DNA from: an uncultured Campylobacter sp.
GTDB taxonomy: Bacteria; Campylobacterota; Campylobacteria; Campylobacterales; Campylobacteraceae
Direction of reading: 5' to 3'
DNA: 64,000 nt
NCBI RefSeq assembly: GCF_938002845.1
Contig: NZ_CALKZP010000051.1
Coordinates: forward strand, 105,386-169,385
Each line of letters begins with the position of its first letter. Position 1 is the first letter of the stretch. The notes below the pieces were generated by a model that was not told the origin of the DNA, did not search any database, and saw only the letters and a program-made list of their open reading frames with translations. Positions 8,128 to 15,766 of the stretch are shown here, piece by piece. The translations under genes were made by a program, and so were the position numbers.

Positions 8128-9127
8128 TAAAGCCCTAAATTTCAGCCTTTGGTGCGACTTTTTGGAGCGCGATTTTATCGATAAAGATTTCGACGAGCTG
8201 ATCAAAAAAGGGATAATTAACGGCGCGACTTCCAATCCTGCGATCTTTAAAAACGCGATCCTAAGCTCCCCCGCATACGATGCAGCTAAAGAGGAATTTA
8301 GAAAAAAAGAGCCTAAAAAGCTGTATGAAATTTTAGCCACCGCAGACATCAGAAGCGCGGCGGAGAGCCTGCTTAAAAATTTCATTAACGGCGATGACGG
8401 CTTTGTGAGTATCGAAGTCGATCCGTACTTTGCAGACGACGCCGAGGCGATGTATCGCGAGGGCAAACACCTATACGGCACGATCGGCATGCCAAACGTA
8501 ATGATAAAAATCCCCGCGACCAAGGCTGGCTACGAAGCGATGCACGATCTGCTAAAAAAGGGGATCAGCGTAAACGCGACCTTGGTTTTTTCGCCGGAGC
8601 AGACCGTAAAATGTATAGAGGCGATAAAAGAGGGAATCGCGGGCTTTCGTCGCTATTTCCCGAAAGCAAATTTACCAAAAACCGTAATTAGCATCTTCGT
8701 TAGCCGCTTCGATAGGTTATTGGATGAAAAAATGGCCGCAGCGGGTCTTCCTACCGGCAAAATCGGCACGATGAACGCTTCAAAATGCTACAATATCATC
8801 GCTAAAGAAAATTTAAACTACGTAAAGCCGCTGTTTGCGAGCACGGGCGTAAAAGGAGACGATCTGCCGAAGGATTACTACGTAAGCGAGCTGATGTATC
8901 CGGGCTGCGTAAACACCGCGCCGCTTGAGACGATAGAGGCTTTTATAAGCGGCGATCAAAAGCCCAAAATGCCGCCCAGCGACGCGCAGATAGAGGAATT
9001 TTTCGCTCGCGTAGCGGAGGCGAAGATCGATATGAAAAAGGCGTATAAAAAGCTGCTGGATGACGGACTAGCGGCTTTTGAAGAGGCATTTAAAGAGATA
9101 ATAAAAACACTTAAAAAGGAGAAATGA
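8120..9127 (+). CDS. tal: Transaldolase
   Basis: A 335-residue transaldolase of the non-oxidative pentose phosphate pathway, which transfers a dihydroxyacetone unit between sedoheptulose 7-phosphate and glyceraldehyde 3-phosphate. Recognisable segments are NGATSNPAIF, VMIKIPATKAGYEAM with the Schiff-base lysine, SVNATLVFSPEQ and VSRFDRLLD. Length and pattern fit the long transaldolase type often found in actinobacteria and Campylobacter. It overlaps serB at its start and is followed immediately by pilT. Confidence 0.92.
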   Translation: MYDKALNFSLWCDFLERDFIDKDFDELIKKGIINGATSNPAIFKNAILSSPAYDAAKEEFRKKEPKKLYEILATADIRSAAESLLKNFINGDDGFVSIEVDPYFADDAEAMYREGKHLYGTIGMPNVMIKIPATKAGYEAMHDLLKKGISVNATLVFSPEQTVKCIEAIKEGIAGFRRYFPKANLPKTVISIFVSRFDRLLDEKMAAAGLPTGKIGTMNASKCYNIIAKENLNYVKPLFASTGVKGDDLPKDYYVSELMYPGCVNTAPLETIEAFISGDQKPKMPPSDAQIEEFFARVAEAKIDMKKAYKKLLDDGLAAFEEAFKEIIKTLKKEK

Positions 9128-10344
9128 TGGCGGGTTCTATAGATTATTCGCAGTATCAAGTTGACGCTTCTACGCTGGATTTTAAGCAGCGAGATAGGCT
9201 AAATAAATATCTGGAATTTCTAATCCAAAACGGCGGTAGTGACCTTCATATAAAATCAGGCGCGGTCATCAGAGGGCGCATCCACGGCGAGCTAGTAAAA
9301 TTTAGCAAAACGCCATTTCTAAAAGAAGACGCGATGACACTAGCTAAGGAGCTTCTCATCACGCGCTTTCCGGAGCTTATCGAGAAAAAGAGCGTAGATT
9401 TTACATATAAGCTAAACGAAGATTATCGCTTCCGCGTTAATATTTTCTTTCAAATCGACGGTATCAGCGCGGTTTTCCGAACGATCCCGGTTAAAATTCC
9501 AGAGATCGACGATCTAGGTCTGCCGCCTTCGATCAAAGATATTTGCGACACGGCTATGCGCGGCGTCGTGCTGCTTACCGGACCTACGGGAAGCGGAAAG
9601 ACGACAACGATCGCAAGCATGATCAATCGCATAAATAGACAAAGAACTAGCCACGTCGTTACGATCGAGGATCCCGTCGAGTTCGTATTTAAAGACGATA
9701 AATGCATCATCAATCAGCGCGCTATCGGTGAGGACTGCAATAACTTCGCAGATTCGCTTCGCGCTGCGCTGCGAGAAGATCCCGACGTAATATTCGTGGG
9801 CGAGATGCGCGATTTGGAGACGATCGAGACCGCACTTCACGCCGCAGAAACGGGCCACTTAGTGTTTTCGACGGTGCATACTATTGACGCAAAAGAGACG
9901 GTAAACCGAATCATCGCGATGTTTGAGCAGGCTGAGCAGGAGCGTATCCGAATGACGCTAGCGTCCGTCCTAGAGGCGGTCATCTCTCAGCGCCTTGCTC
10001 GTACTATCGAGGGCAAGCGCGTAGCCGTCGTTGAAATTTTACGCAAAAACACCCGTATTAAGGATATGATACTTGATGCGCGTGACGATGAAATTCCTGA
10101 CGCGATCGCCGACGGTCGCAATACCTACGGTATGCAGACCTTCGATCAGCACCTGCTTGATCTTTACAGAGACGGTGTCATCACCCGCGAGGAGGCGCTG
10201 GATAAGGCCTCTAAGCGAAACGACCTCGATCTACAGATCAAAAACGTGGACCTTGCCAAAAAAAGGGATTTGGCAGCAGAATCCGGAGAGAGCGCCGAAG
10301 AGATGCTCGCAGGCGAAGTCGTACAGCTAAAAGAGATCCGCTAA
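9127..10344 (+). CDS. pilT: PilT-type ATPase (type IV pilus retraction family)
   Basis: A hexameric secretion ATPase of the PilT branch. After an N-terminal domain with GGSDLHIKSG come Walker A (LLTGPTGSGKTTTIASMI), the Asp box (VVTIEDPVEF), Walker B (DPDVIFVGEMRDLET) and the His box (HLVFSTVHTIDA). The conserved AIRAGK region is altered to AIADGRNTYGMQTFD. Two ATGs are possible, 9124 and 9127; the AAGGAG ending at 9121 fits 9127 better. A charged C-terminal extension of about 35 residues follows the usual end. No pilus genes lie nearby, so the machine it serves is unknown; it may act on a distant pilus or type II-like secretion system. Confidence 0.88.
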   Translation: MAGSIDYSQYQVDASTLDFKQRDRLNKYLEFLIQNGGSDLHIKSGAVIRGRIHGELVKFSKTPFLKEDAMTLAKELLITRFPELIEKKSVDFTYKLNEDYRFRVNIFFQIDGISAVFRTIPVKIPEIDDLGLPPSIKDICDTAMRGVVLLTGPTGSGKTTTIASMINRINRQRTSHVVTIEDPVEFVFKDDKCIINQRAIGEDCNNFADSLRAALREDPDVIFVGEMRDLETIETALHAAETGHLVFSTVHTIDAKETVNRIIAMFEQAEQERIRMTLASVLEAVISQRLARTIEGKRVAVVEILRKNTRIKDMILDARDDEIPDAIADGRNTYGMQTFDQHLLDLYRDGVITREEALDKASKRNDLDLQIKNVDLAKKRDLAAESGESAEEMLAGEVVQLKEIR

Positions 10345-10353
10345 GTCATAAAT

Positions 10354-10390
10354 TTTAAAATTCCAAATTCTTGCAATTTGGAATTTTAAA
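10354..10390. repeat. Perfect 16-bp hairpin behind pilT
   Basis: Bases 10354-10369 and 10375-10390 are exact reverse complements with a five-base loop (CTTGC). The arms carry the AAATTCC motif typical of this window. A second hairpin starts at the last base of this one. There is no T-run, so termination at this site is possible but unproven. Confidence 0.7.
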
Positions 10391-10423
10391 GAATTCTGCC
10401 TGCCGCCGCGCAGGCAGAATTCT
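10390..10423. repeat. Perfect 14-bp hairpin, GC-rich at the loop end
   Basis: AGAATTCTGCCTGC (10390-10403) pairs exactly with 10410-10423 around a CGCCGC loop. It directly follows the hairpin at 10354-10390. Together they probably end the serB-tal-pilT transcript or protect its 3' end. Confidence 0.7.
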
Positions 10424-10593
10424 ATTCGTCTGTCATTTTGTGTACAAATATGCCGTGACTTGCAGGATTTAGCGTAAATTTTAATCGGCTAAATTCCGTG
10501 CGATTTTACTTCTAAATTTCATCGTGGCGCTTAAATAGATTTAAAGCAACATTTAGCTATTATCACGCTTCATTTTTTCACAAAGGAAACCTA

Positions 10594-11130
10594 ATGTTAG
10601 AAGGTATCGTTAGAGATAGTATCGGTAAAAGGGCTTCAAAATCCCTAAAACGAGATGGTTATCTAATCGCTAATATTTATGCGAAAGGATTTGAAAATAT
10701 TAACGCAGCGTTTAAGGTAAACGACTTTATCAAAGCCATGCGCGCAAAAGAAGATCTTCCTTTCGAGGTTAGCGTGGGTGGTAAGACATATCGCGTCATC
10801 GTGCAAGAATACCAAAAGCACCCCGTCACAAATACCCTAACCCACGTAGATTTACGCGTAGTTCAGGATGACGTGGTAAGCAAATATTTAGTGCCGGTTA
10901 AGGTAACTGGCGTCGCTAAAGGGCTAAAAAACAAAGGTATTTTGGTGCAATCCAAGCGTCGTATAGCCGTAAAATGCGCAGGAAAAGATCTACCAAACGA
11001 TTTTACGCTCGATGTGAGCGATCTTGACGTAGGCGATTCGCTTTTGATCCGAGACATTCCGGTAAAAGAGGGCGTCAGCATCATTTTAGACGGCTCGGTG
11101 GCGGTAGTCGGAGTTACTTCGGCTAAATAG
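10594..11130 (+). CDS. rplY: 50S ribosomal protein L25/general stress protein Ctc
   Basis: A 178-residue long-form L25 (TL5/Ctc type) that binds 5S rRNA. The N-terminal L25 domain (MLEGIVRDSIGKRASKSLKRDG) is followed by VQEYQKHPVTNTLTHVDLRVV and a C-terminal TL5 domain with KGLKNKGILVQSKRRIAVKC. The start at 10594 has an AAAGGAAA ribosome-binding site, and a TATTAT -10 box lies at 10558-10563. It heads the conserved Campylobacter block rplY-pth-lptG-lysA. Confidence 0.95.
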   Translation: MLEGIVRDSIGKRASKSLKRDGYLIANIYAKGFENINAAFKVNDFIKAMRAKEDLPFEVSVGGKTYRVIVQEYQKHPVTNTLTHVDLRVVQDDVVSKYLVPVKVTGVAKGLKNKGILVQSKRRIAVKCAGKDLPNDFTLDVSDLDVGDSLLIRDIPVKEGVSIILDGSVAVVGVTSAK

Positions 11131-11138
11131 GGGCGCCT

Positions 11139-11696
11139 ATGATACTGATCGCAGGACTTGGGAATCCTGCTCAGAAATACGCAGATACCAGACACAATGT
11201 CGGTTTTATGCTAATCGACGAAATTTTAAAGACGGGCGGCTTTAGCGAGCTCGGCTCGTCTAAATTCCAAGGCGAGCTTTTTAAAAAGGGCTCGCTTCTT
11301 CTTTTAAAACCCCAAACTTTTATGAACTTAAGCGGCAACTCCGTAAAGGCGGTGAATGATTTTTACAAGCCCGAGCGCATCATTGTGGTGCACGACGATA
11401 TAGATTTGGATCTGGGCGCCGTTAAATTTAAAAAAGGCGGCAGTAGCGGCGGGCACAACGGGATCAAATCGATCGACGCGCTAATCGGCGCGGATTACGA
11501 GCGCGTGCGTATCGGCGTGGGTAAAAAACAGCAGGGGCAGGACGCGGCAAATTTCGTACTCGGAAATTTTAACGAAAGCGAGCGCGAGAAGCTGAGTGAA
11601 ATTTTACCCTATGTCGCGCGCGCGGTAGAGGAGCTCATTTGCTCGGATATAGAGCAGATCGCGCAAAAATTTACGATTAAAAAGGCTAGGGTGTGA
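11139..11696 (+). CDS. pth: Peptidyl-tRNA hydrolase
   Basis: Releases tRNA from peptidyl-tRNAs that drop off the ribosome. The 185-residue protein has the family signature GLGNPAQKYADTRHNVGFM with the catalytic histidine, the LKPQTFMNLSG segment, the VVHDDIDLDLG segment with the catalytic aspartate, and the GGHNGIKSI segment. It starts eight bases after rplY and its stop codon overlaps the lptG start. Confidence 0.96.
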   Translation: MILIAGLGNPAQKYADTRHNVGFMLIDEILKTGGFSELGSSKFQGELFKKGSLLLLKPQTFMNLSGNSVKAVNDFYKPERIIVVHDDIDLDLGAVKFKKGGSSGGHNGIKSIDALIGADYERVRIGVGKKQQGQDAANFVLGNFNESEREKLSEILPYVARAVEELICSDIEQIAQKFTIKKARV

Positions 11697-12739
11697 AGTT
11701 ATACGTAAAATACGCGGCTCTTTCCTATCTGAAGTATTTTTTTATACTTCTAATAGCCCTTGAATGCTTTTACGTAGGCATCGATGTGCTTACAAATCTC
11801 AAAGATTTTCCCTCAAGCGCGAATACCGCTCTTTTGTATATCGCTCTAACCGCAGCGGTCGCGCTTAGCTACACGCTGCCGCTAAGTCTTATTTTTGCGC
11901 TTATTTTGATGGGCTTTAATATGATCCGTAGCAACGAGCTGGTGAGCTTTTATGCGCTTGGGGTTAGCAAAAATGCTCTGATAATCCCTCCATTTTTGAT
12001 CGCACTTGCGATTACTGCAGGCTTTATAGCTTTAAATTCCACCCCGTTTGCATACGCGCTAAAATTTCAAAAGAATTTAACCGATTTATCGCCTACGGGG
12101 GGAGATATGTTTTTGAAATTTGAGGGTAAATATATCTACATCAAAGCTCTAAACGGCAAAAACGCAAATGATATAACGATCTTTGATATGGGTGATAACT
12201 CCGTTGCTTCGCGCTCGCATGCAAGTTCTGGCGAATACGCAGGTAAAATTTGGCATCTGCGCGACGTAAATACCACGACTTTACCCGCACAGCTTAAACT
12301 TGGAGGAAGTGGATTAAAAAGTAAGCTTAGCGCGCAGAGCGAGGCGCTTAAGGGCTTTGATCCAAGCTCAATTGCAAGCGTTTATGATACGAGTAATGTA
12401 TATTCGATCAGGGATGCTTTGCGTTCGATCCGCACCTTTTCGCATCAAGGCGTGAATATCTCCACCATAAAAGCAAGCCTTTATAATATGATATTTTTTC
12501 CATTGTTTGCGCCTTTGGCAGTATTGGTGCTGTATTATTACCTGCCCGTTACGGGACGATTTTTTAATCTTGCACTACTAAGCTTTGGATTTTTTATCGC
12601 TACGCTATGCGCTTGGGGCGTGCTTTTCGTGTTAATTAGGTTTTCTCTCAACGGCGTCATCATCCCAGAACTTGGCATTATCGTGCCCATAACAGCGTTA
12701 TTAGGCTTTGCAGCATTTTTGGTTTTTAAGCATCGTTAA
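11693..12739 (+). CDS. lptG: LptF/LptG-family permease of the lipopolysaccharide transporter
   Basis: A 348-residue inner-membrane protein of the YjgP/YjgQ family, the transmembrane part of the LptBFG transporter that extracts lipopolysaccharide from the inner membrane. Three hydrophobic segments lie at the N-terminus (around residues 10-30, 50-75 and 95-115), a periplasmic beta-jellyroll region lies in the middle, and three more segments lie at the C-terminus. The MIRSNELVSFYALGVS segment is the usual coupling region. The gene starts with GTG overlapping the pth stop. Only one of the LptF/LptG pair is in the window. Confidence 0.85.
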   Translation: MKLYVKYAALSYLKYFFILLIALECFYVGIDVLTNLKDFPSSANTALLYIALTAAVALSYTLPLSLIFALILMGFNMIRSNELVSFYALGVSKNALIIPPFLIALAITAGFIALNSTPFAYALKFQKNLTDLSPTGGDMFLKFEGKYIYIKALNGKNANDITIFDMGDNSVASRSHASSGEYAGKIWHLRDVNTTTLPAQLKLGGSGLKSKLSAQSEALKGFDPSSIASVYDTSNVYSIRDALRSIRTFSHQGVNISTIKASLYNMIFFPLFAPLAVLVLYYYLPVTGRFFNLALLSFGFFIATLCAWGVLFVLIRFSLNGVIIPELGIIVPITALLGFAAFLVFKHR

Positions 12740-12784
12740 GCCTTGATTTGTTAGAATGGCGCAAAATTTATCGGTGGAAATTCT

Positions 12785-14275
12785 ATGGATTATTCAAGCT
12801 TAGCCTGCAAATACGGCACTCCTTTATACGTTTACGATTTTAACGAGATACAAAAGAATTTCATAGCGCTCAAAGAGGCCTTTGCAGCGCGCAAGTCGCT
12901 CGTTTGTTTCGCGATTAAAGCAAGCTCGAATTTAAGTATTTTAAAATTTCTATCGGATCTGGGCAGCGGCTTTGACTGCGTCAGCATCGGCGAGCTACGC
13001 CGCGCTCTGTATATCGGCGCAAAGAGCTATAAGATCATATTCTCTGGCGTCGGCAAGCAAGACGGCGAGCTAGAATTTGCGCTAAGGTCGGACATCTTGC
13101 TGATAAATTTAGAAAGCGAAGCCGAGATGCTGTGCCTGGAGCGGATCGCGCAAAATCTAAATAAATCCGCTCGCATAAGCATCCGCGTAAATCCGAACGT
13201 TGATGCTAAGACCCACCCCTACATCTCCACAGGGCTAAATGAGAACAAATTCGGCGTCAGTATCGAGACCGCGCGCAAGATGTATATCTACGCCAAAAAG
13301 AGCAAATTTTTAAATCCCGTCGGTATCCACTTTCACATCGGCAGCCAACTCACGGAGATCGCGCCGATCTGCGACGCCGCAAAGATCGTAAGCGATCTGC
13401 TGCGCGAGCTGCGAGCTCTTGAGATCGATATAAAATTTTTCGACGTGGGCGGCGGCATCGGCATCCGCTACGAGGATGAAAAACAGATCGTGCTCTACGA
13501 CTACGCGCAGGGGATTTTGCGCAGCCTAAGCGGGCTAGACGTCACGATAGTGTGCGAGCCGGGGCGCTTCATCACAGGGGCTGCGGGAGTATTTCTTACC
13601 CGCGTGCTTTACGAAAAACAAAACTGCGGCAAGCGCTTCGTCATCGTTGACGGCGCGATGAACGATCTCATACGCCCGAGCCTCTACGGCGCGCACCATA
13701 AAATCGAGCTTCTAAGCGAGCAGAATTTTGCCTGCGAAAGCTGCGCGAGCCAAAACGACACCGAGAATTCTACGGCACGAAATTCCTCTCAGCAAAGCGG
13801 CATTACGCAAGATTTAGCCGAGAATTTCACGGCGCAGAATTCCACGCATAGCAAAGCTTTCGGCATCGAGGCTAAGTCCGCTTCAGAGGATTTCGCACCG
13901 CAAAATTCTACGCCGCAAAACGGCGTTTCACAAAGCTTGCAAGGAAATCTCGCGCCACATAATTCCTCTAATCTAAGCTCCGCCGTGGATAATTCTGCGC
14001 CGCAAAGCTCTGCAGAGAGCTTAAGCCTCTGCGATGTCGTGGGGCCGATCTGCGAAAGCGGCGACTTCCTAGCCAAAGGGGTTAGCTTGCCTAGCCTGCA
14101 AAGCGGCGATCTGCTCGCGATCAAAAGCGCCGGCGCCTACGGCTTTTCGATGTCGAGCAACTACAACACCCGCTGCCGCGCCGCCGAGATCGCGGTTTAC
14201 GACGGACAAGACCGCCTGATTAGAAAGCGCGAAAGCTTTGATGAGCTAATCGCACTCGAAAAGGATTTCGTATGA
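12785..14275 (+). CDS. lysA: Diaminopimelate decarboxylase LysA with about 100 inserted residues
   Basis: Converts meso-diaminopimelate to lysine with PLP. Typical motifs are CFAIKASSNLSIL with the PLP lysine, GSGFDCVSIGEL, GVGKQDGEL, GIHFHIGSQ, DVGGGIGIRY and CEPGRFITG, and near the end CDVVGPICESGDFLA with the catalytic cysteine, then GAYGFSMSSNYN. The length is 496 residues where about 400 is usual. The excess is one block between the KIELL segment and CDVVGP (DNA about 13721-14026), rich in S, N, Q, A and T with repeated NST/NSS patterns. The flanking core is intact, so the insert probably forms a disordered loop near the dimer interface. The next ORF overlaps the stop by four bases. Confidence 0.93.
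   Translation: MDYSSLACKYGTPLYVYDFNEIQKNFIALKEAFAARKSLVCFAIKASSNLSILKFLSDLGSGFDCVSIGELRRALYIGAKSYKIIFSGVGKQDGELEFALRSDILLINLESEAEMLCLERIAQNLNKSARISIRVNPNVDAKTHPYISTGLNENKFGVSIETARKMYIYAKKSKFLNPVGIHFHIGSQLTEIAPICDAAKIVSDLLRELRALEIDIKFFDVGGGIGIRYEDEKQIVLYDYAQGILRSLSGLDVTIVCEPGRFITGAAGVFLTRVLYEKQNCGKRFVIVDGAMNDLIRPSLYGAHHKIELLSEQNFACESCASQNDTENSTARNSSQQSGITQDLAENFTAQNSTHSKAFGIEAKSASEDFAPQNSTPQNGVSQSLQGNLAPHNSSNLSSAVDNSAPQSSAESLSLCDVVGPICESGDFLAKGVSLPSLQSGDLLAIKSAGAYGFSMSSNYNTRCRAAEIAVYDGQDRLIRKRESFDELIALEKDFV
13721..14026 (+). repeat. In-frame low-complexity insertion in lysA
   Basis: About 306 bp, divisible by three, with recurrent AATTCT, AATTCC and GAATTT cores separated by GC-rich spacers such as GCGCCGCAAA. 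It encodes repeated ENF/QNS-type words. It is absent from ordinary LysA proteins, judged from the uninterrupted family pattern on both sides. Confidence 0.7.
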
Positions 14276-14706
14276 TCCGCGCGACGAGCCGTCTAAAACA
14301 GGGTGCGGTTTTAAATTTCAAATCCGAGCGCGCAGAGGCTTTAAATTTTAATGCCGCAACGAGCGCGGCCCTAAATTTTAAACGCACCGCCGCTTTAAAT
14401 TCCGAGCCTAAATGCACCCGCGCTTTAAATTTCAAATCCGAACAAAATGCGCCTCTAAATTTCACGTCAAAACGAAGCCCCGCTTTAAATTTTAACCGCG
14501 CCCCTTTAAATTTCAGATCTCGCTGCGACGAATTTTATCGCGCCTTCTTAGCGTGCAAAAGTTGCGGCGCGGTAATCGCAAGCGATGAAATTTTAAGATC
14601 GCGCGGTAAGAATTTCAAAGCCTGCGGCAAGAACGGCGGCATGAAATTTCTAAAACCGAAATTTGGGGGCGAGCAAAAGGAGGGTTGTGATGCAAAATAT
14701 CGATGA
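14272..14706 (+). CDS. ORF built of ten-residue ALNF repeats with a cysteine-containing tail
   Basis: A 144-codon frame starting in an ATGA overlap with lysA and ending 17 bases inside pheA. Residues about 10-85 are near-tandem copies of a decapeptide with core ALNF (AVLNFKSERA, EALNFNAATS, ALNFKSEQNA and so on), encoded by a 30-bp DNA repeat. The tail holds a CKSCG motif and one later cysteine, vaguely like part of a zinc ribbon. Most of the predicted protein is thus a translated minisatellite. It may be an expanded remnant of a small gene between lysA and pheA, where C. jejuni, as I recall, has a HAD-family gene. Whether it is translated is unknown. No function can be given. Confidence 0.4.
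   Translation: MIRATSRLKQGAVLNFKSERAEALNFNAATSAALNFKRTAALNSEPKCTRALNFKSEQNAPLNFTSKRSPALNFNRAPLNFRSRCDEFYRAFLACKSCGAVIASDEILRSRGKNFKACGKNGGMKFLKPKFGGEQKEGCDAKYR
14314..14512 (+). repeat. 30-bp minisatellite with AAATTT core
   Basis: AATT cores lie at 14314, 14344, 14374, 14398, 14428, 14458, 14488 and 14509. The steps are 30, 30, 24, 30, 30, 30 and 21 bases, all multiples of three. The best-conserved part of the unit is GCTTTAAATTT followed by C- or T-containing spacers. It is in frame with the ORF at 14272-14706. Confidence 0.8.
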
Positions 14707-15766
14707 TCTGCGCGTTTGTATCGACAGGCTGGATGATGAAATTTTGCGCCTTATCGACGAGCGCATGGGGTTTGTCAAAAAGATCGGCGAGCTGAAGCAG
14801 ACCGCGGGCAGCGCGATCTACCGCCCGGAGCGCGAACGTTCGATCATCAGCAGGCTGGACGGCGGAAAGGCGCGAAATTTAAGCAAAGAGGCGATCGAGG
14901 CGATATTTTTTGAAATTTTCTCGGTTTCGCGAAATTTAGAAAAGCCGCAGATCGTCGCGTTTTTAGGGCCTTTCGGCACTTATTCGCACCAAGCCGCCAA
15001 GAGCCGCTTCGGCGCGGTAAGCTCCTATCTGCCGCTCTCAAATATCGAGGCGGTCTTTAAGGAGCTTGATAGCGGCGAGGCCAAATACGGCGTCGTGCCG
15101 ATCGAAAATAACACCGAAGGCGCGGTGGGAGCGACGCTTGATTGTTTGCGAAAATACGAGGGCGTCAAGATCGTCGCCGAAATTTATATGGATATCCACC
15201 ACTGCTTTGCGAGCCACTGCGACGACGTAAGCACGGTGGATCAGATATTCTCGCATCCGCAGGGATACAATCAGTGCCTTAAATTTTTAGACGATCACGG
15301 CCTTAGCGGCGTTAAATTTACCGCGACCAAATCTACCGCGCTTGCTGCGCAGATGGCGGCTGCCACGCCGCACTCCGCCGCAATCTGCTCCAAGATCGCC
15401 GCCGATCTTTACGGCGTGCCGATGATGTTTCAAAAGATCGAGGACAACTCCGCCAATCGTACGCGCTTTTTCGTGCTGAGCGACTTTAAAAACCAGAAGA
15501 GCGACCGCAACAAAACGAGCATCCTAGCCAAAACCGACGACCGCCCGGGCGGGCTTGTGGACTTTTTGCAGATGTTTCGCAACGAGGGAATAAATTTAAC
15601 CAAATTGGAAAGCCGCCCTGTTAAGCTTAGGGATTTTAAATGCGTCTTTTATGTCGATTTTGAGGGGCACATCGACGACGAGCGCGTGGCGCGCGTGCTG
15701 CAAAACGCGCAGAAAAACGGCCACGAAATCACCTGGTTGGGAAGCTATATAAACGGAGGGGAGTGA
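14690..15766 (+). CDS. pheA: Bifunctional chorismate mutase/prephenate dehydratase
   Basis: Makes phenylpyruvate from chorismate for phenylalanine synthesis. An N-terminal AroQ chorismate mutase domain (IDRLDDEILRLIDERM, residues 1-85) is followed by the prephenate dehydratase domain (FLGPFGTYSHQAA, PIENNTEGAVG, and NRTRFFVLS with the TRF motif) and a C-terminal ACT domain whose LESRP motif is the phenylalanine-binding site. Feedback inhibition by phenylalanine is therefore expected. I choose the ATG at 14690, which has an AAGGAGGG ribosome-binding site and gives the usual N-terminus. Confidence 0.94.
   Translation: MQNIDDLRVCIDRLDDEILRLIDERMGFVKKIGELKQTAGSAIYRPERERSIISRLDGGKARNLSKEAIEAIFFEIFSVSRNLEKPQIVAFLGPFGTYSHQAAKSRFGAVSSYLPLSNIEAVFKELDSGEAKYGVVPIENNTEGAVGATLDCLRKYEGVKIVAEIYMDIHHCFASHCDDVSTVDQIFSHPQGYNQCLKFLDDHGLSGVKFTATKSTALAAQMAAATPHSAAICSKIAADLYGVPMMFQKIEDNSANRTRFFVLSDFKNQKSDRNKTSILAKTDDRPGGLVDFLQMFRNEGINLTKLESRPVKLRDFKCVFYVDFEGHIDDERVARVLQNAQKNGHEITWLGSYINGGE

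Noticed and set aside
14314..14512. 30-bp periodic array considered as a CRISPR array
   Set aside because: CRISPR needs nearly identical repeats separated by unrelated spacers. Here only a short AAATTT-containing core is kept, the period is 30 bp in total, and the array is in frame inside an ORF. No cas genes are nearby.
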